A stretch of DNA of 6,062 nucleotides from Thiobacillus sp. GTDB taxonomy: Bacteria > Pseudomonadota > Gammaproteobacteria > Burkholderiales > Thiobacillaceae. Where the stretch lies: contig JANJUT010000269.1 of the NCBI GenBank assembly GCA_024710445.1, forward strand, positions 1 through 6,062, in the 5' to 3' direction. The translations under genes were made by a program, and so were the position numbers. Shown piece after piece: positions 1 to 5,846 of this stretch (its first letter is position 1; every line of letters begins with the position of its first letter). The notes below the pieces were generated by a model. The model worked only from the letters and a program-made list of their open reading frames with translations, ran no database searches and was not told the origin of the DNA.

Positions 1-576
1 TGCCAGCGCATCGGGCAAGAAATGCGACAGGTCGGAACTGATCACGATCAGCGTCTCGTCGCCGCCCCACACCAAGTCCAGCACCTCGGCCACTTCATCG
101 GCGCTGGCCTCGCCCACCGCCAGCGGCAGCAGCTGGAAATCACCCAGCACCTGCTGCAGGAACGGCAACTGCACTTCCAGCGAGTGTTCCATCTGGTGCG
201 CCGCCGCGCTTGGAGTCACCTGCGGCAGGCCGGATACGCGCTGCATTCCCTCGACATCCAGCTGGACCTCGCCGAGCGGGGTAGCAAACCGGTCCGCCTC
301 GGGCAGCGCCAGCCCGCGCACATAGACGCGATGCGTCGGACCCAGCAGCACCACCCGGCGGATGCGGTCACGCAGCGCGCCCAGTTGCGCATAGGCGCTG
401 GCCGCCACAGGGCCGGAATAGACATAGCCGGCATGCGGCACGATCAGCGCCTTGGGCGGGTGCGCCAGCTTGATGGCGTGGGGGTACGCCAACAGTGCGT
501 CAACCACCTGTTTGAGCGTGCCCGGTTGGCCGGGATAGAAGCTTCCCGCCACGGCAGCGGGTCGAATAGTCGGCAT
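1..576 (-). CDS. amrB: AmmeMemoRadiSam system protein B (Memo-like protein), 3' end outside the window
   Basis: The minus strand is open for 192 codons from an ATG at 576-574 to the window edge, so the C-terminus is missing; family members are usually about 260-280 residues. The start is well fixed: an in-frame TAG lies four codons upstream, and AGGGA (583-587 on the plus strand as TCCCT) sits 6 nt before the ATG. Family signatures seen are RPAAVAGSFYPG at residues 5-16, VPHAGYVYSGP at 46-56, GPTHR at 79-83, HSLEVQLPFLQ in the middle and SSDLSHF at 180-186. His48, His82, Asp182 and His185 correspond by motif and spacing to metal-site residues of human MEMO1; the expected Cys would lie beyond the window. 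In bacteria this protein is typically encoded with an AMMECR1-like protein and a radical SAM enzyme; the reaction is not firmly known. Those partners, if present, lie to the left. It is transcribed divergently from the kinase operon and no link to flagella is implied. Confidence 0.93.
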   Translation of the reverse strand, partial: MPTIRPAAVAGSFYPGQPGTLKQVVDALLAYPHAIKLAHPPKALIVPHAGYVYSGPVAASAYAQLGALRDRIRRVVLLGPTHRVYVRGLALPEADRFATPLGEVQLDVEGMQRVSGLPQVTPSAAAHQMEHSLEVQLPFLQQVLGDFQLLPLAVGEASADEVAEVLDLVWGGDETLIVISSDLSHFLPDALA

Positions 577-601
577 AAGATGTCCCTATTTTCGTTAGCT
601 T

Positions 602-631
602 AGTAGATGTGGGCGGACTCGCCTGAATCAA
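602..631 (-). promoter_or_regulatory. Weak candidate promoter for the Memo-like gene
   Basis: Read on the minus strand, TTGATT (626-631) and TCTACT (602-607) are separated by 18 bases. Each matches the sigma-70 consensus hexamers at 4 of 6 positions. The position, about 26 bases upstream of the ATG at 576, is sensible, and it lies just outside the MITE-like element. The match is poor, so this is only a candidate. Confidence 0.2.
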
Positions 632-637
632 GCCACA

Positions 638-642
638 TTCAA
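638..642 (+). repeat. Left copy of putative target-site duplication TTCAA
   Basis: TTCAA immediately precedes the CCTAG end of the MITE-like element. The same five bases in the same orientation follow its other end. Being non-palindromic, the match is a true direct repeat and not an extension of the inverted repeat. Confidence 0.6.
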
Positions 643-876
643 CCTAGAAACCGCAGTTGGACGCGCCCGAGGGTGCGTCTGATCGGGTGTCTGCCACGAA
701 GCAACGACGCCGTGGGCCGGGGCCCGCAAGGAGGCGCGACAAAGGCAGGCGCACGAGCAGGCGTGCCATCGGGCGTGTAGCGGACTCACCCACCGGGTGA
801 ACGGCATTGAAGGCACTCAATCTTGTGTTCATGTGGCGTTTGCAAGGGTAATGAGCGGTCAACTGCGGTTTTTAGG
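643..876. mobile_element. MITE-like non-autonomous element, 234 bp, with terminal inverted repeats
   Basis: The left end reads CCTAGAAACCGCAGTTG (643-659). The right end (860-876), reverse-complemented, reads CCTAAAAACCGCAGTTG, a 16 of 17 match. TTCAA occurs directly outside both ends (638-642 and 877-881) in direct orientation, as expected of a 5-bp target-site duplication. The interior is too short for a transposase and holds several hairpins: 660-668 with 671-679, 712-718 with 721-727, and TCACCC/GGGTGA at 786-791 and 795-800. These are the expected hallmarks of a MITE or of a deleted insertion sequence. The CCT-start of the ends is reminiscent of IS1380-type elements, but that assignment is from memory of family ends and is tentative. 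It sits in the divergent region between the Memo-like gene and the kinase operon, so it may have altered either promoter. A minus-strand open frame covering most of it (862 to 644, TTG start) has no recognisable domain and is not called as a gene. Confidence 0.7.
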
Positions 877-881
877 TTCAA
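877..881 (+). repeat. Right copy of putative target-site duplication TTCAA
   Basis: TTCAA directly follows the TTTAGG right end of the MITE-like element and pairs with the copy at 638-642. A five-base match alone can be chance; its exact placement at both inverted-repeat ends is what gives it weight. Confidence 0.6.
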
Positions 882-904
882 TGCCGTGTGACCGATCGGC
901 TATC

Positions 905-932
905 CTGAGACCATCAAACCTCGCCCTATAAT
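905..932 (+). promoter_or_regulatory. Sigma-70-type promoter of the kinase-regulator operon
   Basis: A perfect TATAAT lies at 927-932. CTGAGA at 905-910, 16 bases upstream, matches TTGACA at 4 of 6 positions. Transcription would begin near 938-940, leaving a leader of about 40 bases before the ATG at 979. The -10 box overlaps the ATG at 931, so that codon would not be on the main transcript. The promoter lies about 25 bases outside the right end of the MITE-like element. Confidence 0.55.
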
Positions 933-969
933 GGCGGTACAAGACAACAAAGACCGTCATTCATCCCCC

Positions 970-976
970 AGGAGGG
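970..976 (+). promoter_or_regulatory. Ribosome binding site deciding the kinase start at 979
   Basis: AGGAGGG ends just before the ATG at 979; AGGAGG (970-975) is separated from the ATG by only 3 bases, tighter than the usual 5-9. It is still far stronger than anything before the ATG at 931, which has no Shine-Dalgarno-like sequence and overlaps the -10 box. Confidence 0.6.
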
Positions 977-978
977 TC

Positions 979-2454
979 ATGACTTCATCCCGCAACACGG
1001 CTGATACCGACGTATTACTGAAAACAATCCTTCAGGAATCGACGGCCGAGATTCTGATTTTTGATGCGGATTCCCTGCGCATCATCCAGGCCAGTCCCGC
1101 CGCAGTGCACGGCCTGCAATATCCGCTCAAAACCATCCAGAATCTCACCCCGCTGGATTGTCTGGCCGAAGAAGACGTACCCATCGTGTCCGGCCTGCTG
1201 GCCGCGCTGCAAAGCGGGAAAAAGCGCCGGGCCACCCTCCAAGCCACCTGCCGCCGCAGCGACGGCACGCTGTATCCGGCAGAGATCAAACTCTCCCGCC
1301 CGGTTGGCGCAGGCAAAGCGGTCTTCGTCTGGGCCGCAACCGATGCCAGCGTACGTGAAACCACCTCACCGACGCCGGATCACCCCAATATAGATTTACG
1401 TGCCATCGTCGCGCATATCCCAGGCATGGCCTATCAGGCACTGCGCAAGCCGGACGGCCGCACTGCGCTGTGCTACGTCAGCGAACAATCGGCCCAGTTG
1501 CTCGGGATCAAGGCCACGGCCCTGATTGCCGACCCGGAACGCTTTTTCGATCTGATCATGGAAGAAGACAAGGCCGACTACCTGAGCAAGCAGGCCAAGG
1601 CGGGCGGCGGGCACATGACCTTCAACTGGGAAGGCCGCATCTGGATGGAGGCCTGGAAAGACGTCAAGTGGGTGAATATCCGTGTCAGCCAGCGCGACAC
1701 GCCGGACGGACCCATCTGGGACGGCATCATGCTGAACGTCACGCACAGCAAACTGGCCGAAGCTGAAATCCGGCGTTCCAAAGCGCAACTCAGCGCATTG
1801 GCCTCGCACGTGGAATCGGTCAAGGAAAGCGAGCGCCTGCACCTGGCACGCGAAGTGCACGACGATCTCGGCGGCAATCTCACGGCCATCAAGATTGGCT
1901 TGTCCTGGCTGATGCGGCGCCTGCCTGCCGACGACGACAGCCTGCTCAACCGCACCCTGTATCTGGACAACGTGGTGGACCAGACCATCGAAGCCACCCA
2001 CCGCATTGCCTCCAGTTTACGTCCCCCCGTTCTCGATTTCGGCATTGTTTCCGCCATCGACTGGCAGCTCCAGCGTTTTGGCCGGAATGCCGACCTTGCC
2101 ATTGAATTCAGCGCACCGAAAGAGGACATTCCACTCGACCCCGACGCTGCCATCACCGTGTTCCGCATCGTGCAGGAAGCCCTGACCAACGTCATCAAAC
2201 ACGCTCGCGCCACCCGGGTCAGCGTCACCCTGGCCCTGCAGGATGAGGCGCTGCTGCTGACCATTATCGACAATGGCAAGGGTATCCAGCCGACCCGCGG
2301 CAAAAGCAATGGCAACGGATTTGGCCTGCTCGGCATGACTGAGCGCGCCACCGCGCTGGGGGGCGAGTTGACCATCCAGCCCGCCAGGCGCCGCGGCACC
2401 CAGATCAGCCTGCGCGTTCCTTTGCCCGACACCTCTGCCGGCGCGGCAAAATAA
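979..2454 (+). CDS. Cytoplasmic PAS-PAS sensor histidine kinase, NarX/DegS (HisKA_3) class
   Basis: The protein is 491 residues from the ATG at 979; the frame also opens at 931 (507 residues), but that ATG overlaps a -10 box and lacks a ribosome site. No signal peptide or membrane segment is seen, so it probably senses a cytoplasmic cue. Two PAS-like regions lie at about 12-115 and 140-265, the second ending in a PAC-type strand with WDGIMLNVT. A short helical linker leads to the HisKA_3 dimerisation domain with the phospho-acceptor His294 in REVHDDLGG. SSLRPPVLDFGI is the conserved segment typical of this class. The ATP-binding domain (about 395-485) keeps its N box (QEALTNVIKHA, Asn404), G1 box (DNGKGI, Asp431) and G2 box (GFGLLGM, Gly447), so the enzyme looks active. 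The regulator gene follows after 39 bases in the same direction and is very probably its partner. The ligand of the PAS domains cannot be read from the sequence. Confidence 0.93.
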   Translation: MTSSRNTADTDVLLKTILQESTAEILIFDADSLRIIQASPAAVHGLQYPLKTIQNLTPLDCLAEEDVPIVSGLLAALQSGKKRRATLQATCRRSDGTLYPAEIKLSRPVGAGKAVFVWAATDASVRETTSPTPDHPNIDLRAIVAHIPGMAYQALRKPDGRTALCYVSEQSAQLLGIKATALIADPERFFDLIMEEDKADYLSKQAKAGGGHMTFNWEGRIWMEAWKDVKWVNIRVSQRDTPDGPIWDGIMLNVTHSKLAEAEIRRSKAQLSALASHVESVKESERLHLAREVHDDLGGNLTAIKIGLSWLMRRLPADDDSLLNRTLYLDNVVDQTIEATHRIASSLRPPVLDFGIVSAIDWQLQRFGRNADLAIEFSAPKEDIPLDPDAAITVFRIVQEALTNVIKHARATRVSVTLALQDEALLLTIIDNGKGIQPTRGKSNGNGFGLLGMTERATALGGELTIQPARRRGTQISLRVPLPDTSAGAAK

Positions 2455-2493
2455 CGGCATAATCCTTTCAACCGTTCAGAACCCGATTCCGCC

Positions 2494-3141
2494 GTGGCAG
2501 CCATCAAACCGTATCGCATCCTCATCGTTGACGACCATGCCATTGTCCGTGAGGGACTCAAGCAAATCCTCGCCGAGGTCGACGACATCGAAGTGGCCGG
2601 CGAAGCCGACTGCTCCTCACAGGCCATGAAAATCGCACGGCAGGAGCCGTGGGACATGGTATTGATGGACATTTCCATGCCCGACCGCAGCGGCATCGAA
2701 ACCCTGGAACTGCTGAAAAAGGAGCACCCCGGAATCAAGGTGCTGATGCTGTCCATGCACCGTGAAACCCAGTATGCGGTGCGCGCATTGAAATCCGGGG
2801 CGGCCGGTTACCTCAACAAGCAAAGCGCGCCGGATCAGCTGGTCGATGCGATACGCCTGGTGGCCTCGGGCAAAAAATACATCAGCGCCGAACTGGCCCA
2901 GGAACTCGCCAGCGAAATCAGTGGCGAACGCATCGGCCAACCTCACGAAGGCTTGTCCAATCGCGAATACCAGACCCTGTGCATGATCGCCTCCGGGCTG
3001 CCGGTCTCAGCCATCGCCGACAAGTTGCTGCTGTCGGTCAAGACCATCAGCATGTACCGCGCCCGCCTGCTGAAAAAAATGCAGCTCAAGAACAATGCCG
3101 AGCTGACGCATTACGCGATCAAAAACGGGCTTCTCGACTGA
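2494..3141 (+). CDS. NarL/FixJ-family DNA-binding response regulator
   Basis: This 215-residue protein begins at GTG 2494, the only start codon between the in-frame kinase stop and the first receiver-domain strand; no clear Shine-Dalgarno is visible, so translation may depend on coupling to the kinase. The receiver domain (about 6-122) has the acidic pair Asp13-Asp14, phospho-acceptor Asp59 in LMDISMP, Ser87 in the Ser/Thr position and Lys109 in GYLNKQS. A LuxR-type helix-turn-helix fills about 153-215 (LSNREYQTLCMIASG, then the recognition helix around SVKTISMYRARLLKK). Length and domain order are normal for the family. On phosphorylation by the neighbouring kinase it should dimerise and bind promoter DNA. 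Its targets are unknown; the cyclase and flagellar genes downstream are candidates by position only. Confidence 0.95.
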   Translation: MAAIKPYRILIVDDHAIVREGLKQILAEVDDIEVAGEADCSSQAMKIARQEPWDMVLMDISMPDRSGIETLELLKKEHPGIKVLMLSMHRETQYAVRALKSGAAGYLNKQSAPDQLVDAIRLVASGKKYISAELAQELASEISGERIGQPHEGLSNREYQTLCMIASGLPVSAIADKLLLSVKTISMYRARLLKKMQLKNNAELTHYAIKNGLLD

Positions 3142-3146
3142 AACCA

Positions 3147-3197
3147 GCAAGTTATAAGCGGCAAATTTCGCCTTGCGGCGTGTAGCCTGAAACTTGC
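3147..3197 (+). other. Inverted repeat after the response regulator, possible weak terminator or hairpin
   Basis: GCAAGTT (3147-3153) is mirrored by AACTTGC (3191-3197), starting 6 bases after the regulator stop codon. A small inner stem is possible at CGCC/GGCG (around 3169-3180). There is no T-run after it, so a classical intrinsic terminator is not supported. It may be an RNA-end hairpin or chance. Confidence 0.25.
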
Positions 3198-3265
3198 ATC
3201 TGTCTTTGGAAATGCCGGGGTTTTACCGCCTTAATCCGGTCTTTAGCCTTCCCCATCCCGGCTTA

Positions 3266-3298
3266 CCATGCACTGCATGGAAATAGCCCGATCGGGCT
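3266..3298 (+). promoter_or_regulatory. Two adjacent palindromes before the diguanylate cyclase, operator- or hairpin-like
   Basis: CCATGCA-C-TGCATGG occupies 3266-3280 (7-bp arms around one base). AGCCCGATCGGGCT, a perfect 14-bp palindrome, occupies 3285-3298. They are four bases apart and end 11 bases before the GTG at 3310. The arrangement suggests a protein-binding site or a translational hairpin and argues that the frame before 3310 is leader and not protein. If translation instead begins at 3268 or 3277, these palindromes would be coding. Confidence 0.4.
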
Positions 3299-3309
3299 GG
3301 GGCGCAAAA

Positions 3310-4896
3310 GTGGCTGAACCGACCGACAAAATCAACCTGAACAATCCGACCGAAGTCGCACGCGAAACCTTGCGCCGCCTTGCCATGCGCCGGATCGCGC
3401 CCACCCCGGACAACTACCACACACTGTACGATGAGATCGTTGGCAAACCCACGGTCCCGGACAAACCCAATGCCCCCTCCGCCGAAACAGCGCTGGCCGG
3501 GCTGGTCATGGACCTGAACCTGCAATATCCCGAGCTGGCCGACCCGCTCAATGCCCTGGACCAGTCCATCAGCAAGAGCGACTGGACGCTGACTCGCAAG
3601 CAACTGGGCCAGATCACCCGCCAGCTCAAAAAACTGACCGAAGACAGCAATGAAGCCGGGACGCAATCCGAAGATGTTGCCCTGCTCCGCGACCTGCTCG
3701 CCAAAACGCTGGAATATGGCGTCGTCACCCAGCTGGCACACGACCCCAAGCTCTCTGAAAAGGCCCGGCAGATCGCTGTCGCCGTGCAGGAAGCCAGCAA
3801 TTCAACCAAGCTGCGCAGCGCCGCATCCGGCCTGAAAAACCTGTGGGTCAGCATCGAGATGCAGACCTCGGACACGCACGATCAGAAGGAAACACTCAAG
3901 CGCATTTTGCTGCTGCTGGTGGAAAATATCGGCGAACTGCTGGATGACGATACCTGGCTACGCGGTCAGCTCAACATGGTGCAGGACATCCTGGCCAACC
4001 CGCTACAGATCAAATCGCTGCAAGAGGCCGAAATGCGGCTCAAGGAAGTCATCTTCAAGCAGAGCATGGTCAAGCATGGCTTGCGTGAAGCGACTGCCAC
4101 GCTGAAAGCCACCATGAGAACCTTCATCAGCCGCATGAGCGAAGCGGTAGCAGTCAATGACGAATATCAGGAAAAACTCGCTTCTCACATTGAACAGATC
4201 AGCAATACCGAAGATGTGCTGGAATTGAATCGCATCCTGGAGAACCTGATCGATGAAACCCGGATAGCACAGGCACATAGCCATCGCGCCCACGACCAAC
4301 TGATCCATGAACGCGATACGGCCCTGCAGGCCGAAAACCGCATCAGGGAACTGGAAACCGAACTCGCCCAGATGAGCACGCTGGTGCGCGAAGACCCGCT
4401 CACCCACAGCCTCAACCGGCGCGGGCTGGACGACGAGTTCGCGCGCGAAGCCTCTCGGGCCGACCGCTACAAGCACCCATTCTGCATAGCCGTGCTGGAT
4501 ATCGATAATTTCAAGGCCCTGAATGACGCGCGTGGACACCGGACAGGTGACGAGGCGCTGATTCACCTGGTGAAGATCGCCAAGGAAGAATTGCGCCTCA
4601 CCGATCACATCGCACGCCTGGGTGGCGAGGAATTCCTCATCATCCTGCCCAACACGCCCATCGATGGCGCCGTCAAGATCATCACCCGCCTGCAGCGCAG
4701 CCTCACCAAGAAATACTTTCTCGACAACAACGAGAAAGTATTGATTACTTTCAGCGCCGGGGTGGCCCTGCGCTCAGAAGGCGAGCCGCAGGAAGCCACC
4801 ATCGCCCGTGCCGACGCAGCCATGTACCAGGCCAAGCAAACCGGCAAGAACCGTGTCTGCACGGCACAGGACGTTCCCAACGAGTCAAACAGATGA
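3310..4896 (+). CDS. Diguanylate cyclase (GGDEF domain) with helical N-terminal region
   Basis: It makes c-di-GMP from two GTP. From the GTG at 3310 the protein is 528 residues; ATGs at 3268 and 3277 would extend it by 14 or 11 residues (MHCMEIARSGWGAK) but have no ribosome site and lie in palindromic DNA, whereas homology-like sequence (NNPTEVARETLRRLAMRRIAPTPDNYHTLYDEI) begins soon after 3310. The start remains uncertain. No membrane segment is seen. The long N-terminal part is mostly helical with no domain I can name, and a coiled coil is likely at about 295-360. The GGDEF domain starts at Asp362 (DPLTHSLNRRGL). DIDNFKALND gives a metal-binding Asp, GGEEF at 438-442 is the active-site loop, and RLTD at 429-432 is five residues before it, the standard inhibitory site. 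So it should be active and feedback-limited. No EAL domain is present. It lies between a two-component operon and flagellin, fitting control of motility. Confidence 0.93.
   Translation: MAEPTDKINLNNPTEVARETLRRLAMRRIAPTPDNYHTLYDEIVGKPTVPDKPNAPSAETALAGLVMDLNLQYPELADPLNALDQSISKSDWTLTRKQLGQITRQLKKLTEDSNEAGTQSEDVALLRDLLAKTLEYGVVTQLAHDPKLSEKARQIAVAVQEASNSTKLRSAASGLKNLWVSIEMQTSDTHDQKETLKRILLLLVENIGELLDDDTWLRGQLNMVQDILANPLQIKSLQEAEMRLKEVIFKQSMVKHGLREATATLKATMRTFISRMSEAVAVNDEYQEKLASHIEQISNTEDVLELNRILENLIDETRIAQAHSHRAHDQLIHERDTALQAENRIRELETELAQMSTLVREDPLTHSLNRRGLDDEFAREASRADRYKHPFCIAVLDIDNFKALNDARGHRTGDEALIHLVKIAKEELRLTDHIARLGGEEFLIILPNTPIDGAVKIITRLQRSLTKKYFLDNNEKVLITFSAGVALRSEGEPQEATIARADAAMYQAKQTGKNRVCTAQDVPNESNR
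4712..4742 (+). repeat. Perfect 12-bp inverted repeat inside the diguanylate cyclase gene
   Basis: AATACTTTCTCG (4712-4723) is exactly mirrored by CGAGAAAGTATT (4731-4742) around a 7-base loop ACAACAA. It lies in codons for the KKYFLDNNEKVLITF stretch of the GGDEF domain. An RNA hairpin of this length with no mismatch is unusual within coding sequence. No T-run follows, so it is not an ordinary terminator. Confidence 0.65.
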
Positions 4897-4973
4897 ATGA
4901 GCGCATAAAGAAAATGCAGTTTTTTTGCAATCAGCCTTAACTTTCTCCAACACCCGACGATTCCTCTCACAAC

Positions 4974-4987
4974 GGAGGTTCATGTAG
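4974..4987 (+). promoter_or_regulatory. Start-stop element (ATG TAG) behind a strong Shine-Dalgarno, upstream of flagellin
   Basis: GGAGG (4974-4978) is followed after 3 bases by ATG at 4982-4984 and directly by TAG at 4985-4987. If this lies on the flagellin transcript, ribosomes would initiate and stop at once about 70 bases before the flagellin start. The GGA could instead be one of the sites bound by CsrA. Neither role is shown by the sequence alone. Confidence 0.3.
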
Positions 4988-5002
4988 CCACAGCGGCCAG
5001 AC

Positions 5003-5029
5003 CAAAGTTGACGGCATCAGAGACCGGAA
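5003..5029 (+). promoter_or_regulatory. Weak candidate sigma-28 (FliA) promoter of flagellin
   Basis: CAAAGTTG (5003-5010) matches TAAAGTTT at 6 of 8 positions. Eleven bases later GACCGGAA (5022-5029) matches GCCGATAA at only 4 of 8, with a shifted CCG core. The distance to the flagellin ATG would give a leader of about 20 bases. Flagellin genes usually depend on sigma-28, so a site is expected in 4897-5057, but this match is poor. Confidence 0.22.
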
Positions 5030-5057
5030 CAATCGACCCACTTAAAGGAGAAACATC

Positions 5058-5780
5058 ATGGCACAAGTAATCAACACCAACGTCGGCGCCCTGTTTGCTG
5101 GCGCAGCCCTGAACAAATCGGCAACTGCCCTGCAAACCGCCCAGGAACGCCTGTCTTCCGGCCTGCGCATCAACAGCGCCAAGGACGATGCAACCGGCCT
5201 GGGCATTGCCACAGGCTACGATTCCAAGATCCGCGGCGCAAACATGCAAATCCGCAACGCCAACGACGGTATTTCCAAGGCCCAGATCTCTGACGGCTAC
5301 CTGGCCCAGATCACTGAAAACACCCAGCGCCTGCGCGAGATTTTTGTGCAGACGGGTGCGATCACCAACCAGGAAGCGGTTGCCCTCCTCGGTGAAAACG
5401 CCCGTATCGATGGTCTGGTTACCGCCAGCACTGCAGTGGTGGTAGACGAGAACAACGCCACGGCCGGCGGCACGGGCACGACGTTCACCGCTGCGACTGC
5501 GGGTGCGCTCACCAGCCTCGCCAATTTCGACACCGAACTTGGCAACATCACCACCGCCCGCGCCAAGTTCGGTGCTGACATGTCGTCGCTGGCTTCCGCT
5601 GCGGCCACGCTGCAGACTGCTTCGGTGAACTACTCGGCTTCTTACAGCCGCGTCATGGATACCGACTACGCTGCCGAAACCGCGGCCCAGGCCAAGAACA
5701 ACATCCTGCAACAGGCAGGCACCGCGGTCCTGGCGCAGGCCAACCAGACGCCGCAAACCGTGTTGACGCTGCTGCGTTAA
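5058..5780 (+). CDS. fliC: Flagellin, unusually short (240 residues), D0/D1 only
   Basis: It is the subunit of the external flagellar filament, secreted by the flagellar type III apparatus. AAGGAG (5045-5050) lies 7 bases before the ATG. The N-terminal segment is typical (MAQVINTN, then LSSGLRINSAKDDATGLGI and RNANDGISKAQ, with QRLREIFVQ at about 90-98). The C-terminal segment is also typical (DTDYAAETAAQAKNNILQQAGTAVLAQANQ, ending QTVLTLLR). What is missing is the middle: flagellins usually have at least 270 residues, and the second half of the N-terminal D1 helix (IDRIA...EFNG region) is replaced by a short Ala/Thr/Gly-rich stretch (about 120-150). The segment after GLGI reads ATGYDSKIRG and not the usual SERM/DRM-type sequence. 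No frameshift or stop is seen, so it looks like an intact minimal flagellin; it could be a minor or specialised filament protein. The flaG gene follows. The fliC symbol is generic; fla or flaA would fit as well. Confidence 0.9.
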   Translation: MAQVINTNVGALFAGAALNKSATALQTAQERLSSGLRINSAKDDATGLGIATGYDSKIRGANMQIRNANDGISKAQISDGYLAQITENTQRLREIFVQTGAITNQEAVALLGENARIDGLVTASTAVVVDENNATAGGTGTTFTAATAGALTSLANFDTELGNITTARAKFGADMSSLASAAATLQTASVNYSASYSRVMDTDYAAETAAQAKNNILQQAGTAVLAQANQTPQTVLTLLR

Positions 5781-5800
5781 ACGGGTTATTAACAGGAAAA

Positions 5801-5826
5801 ATCCCCGGCCGGCGCCGGTCGGGGAT
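5801..5826 (+). terminator. Strong GC-rich hairpin between flagellin and flaG
   Basis: ATCCCCGGCCGGC (5801-5813) pairs with GCCGGTCGGGGAT (5814-5826) over 13 positions with one G-U pair, the innermost pairs opening as the loop. It begins 20 bases after the flagellin stop. On the plus strand no T-run follows, so full termination is doubtful; partial termination or protection of the abundant flagellin mRNA end is likely. On the minus strand the stem is followed by TTTTT (5796-5800), which would make it a canonical terminator for transcription entering from the right. Confidence 0.6.
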
Positions 5827-5846
5827 CCAGCAAAAAGGATATCGAC

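Noticed and set aside
22..603. Plus-strand 193-codon open frame
   Set aside because: It lies antisense to the Memo-like gene, whose minus-strand frame carries clear family motifs; the plus-strand product is Gln/His/Arg-rich with no domain.
644..862. Minus-strand open frame through the MITE-like element (TTG start, 72 codons), and an overlapping 62-codon frame at 628-816
   Set aside because: Arg/Pro-rich product without a recognisable domain, and the ends lie in the terminal repeats; best explained as a by-product of the element's GC-rich sequence.
1578..2756. Minus-strand 392-codon open frame
   Set aside because: Antisense to the kinase and regulator genes, spanning two well-supported proteins; Ser/Arg/Met-rich composition typical of a shadow frame.
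3142..3309. c-di-GMP riboswitch before the cyclase gene
   Set aside because: The conserved GEMM core bases and the two-stem layout are not seen; the region has only palindromes. The flagellin leader (4897-5057) was checked too and also lacks them.
4903..4926. Possible intrinsic terminator after the cyclase (GCAT/ATGC stem then T-run)
   Set aside because: The stem is only four AT-rich pairs with a 7-base loop; too weak to call despite the run of T.
4914..4929. Possible sigma-54 promoter (ATGCAGTTTTTTTGCA)
   Set aside because: The -12 part TTGCA fits, but the -24 GG is not present (TG instead), and that pair is nearly invariant.
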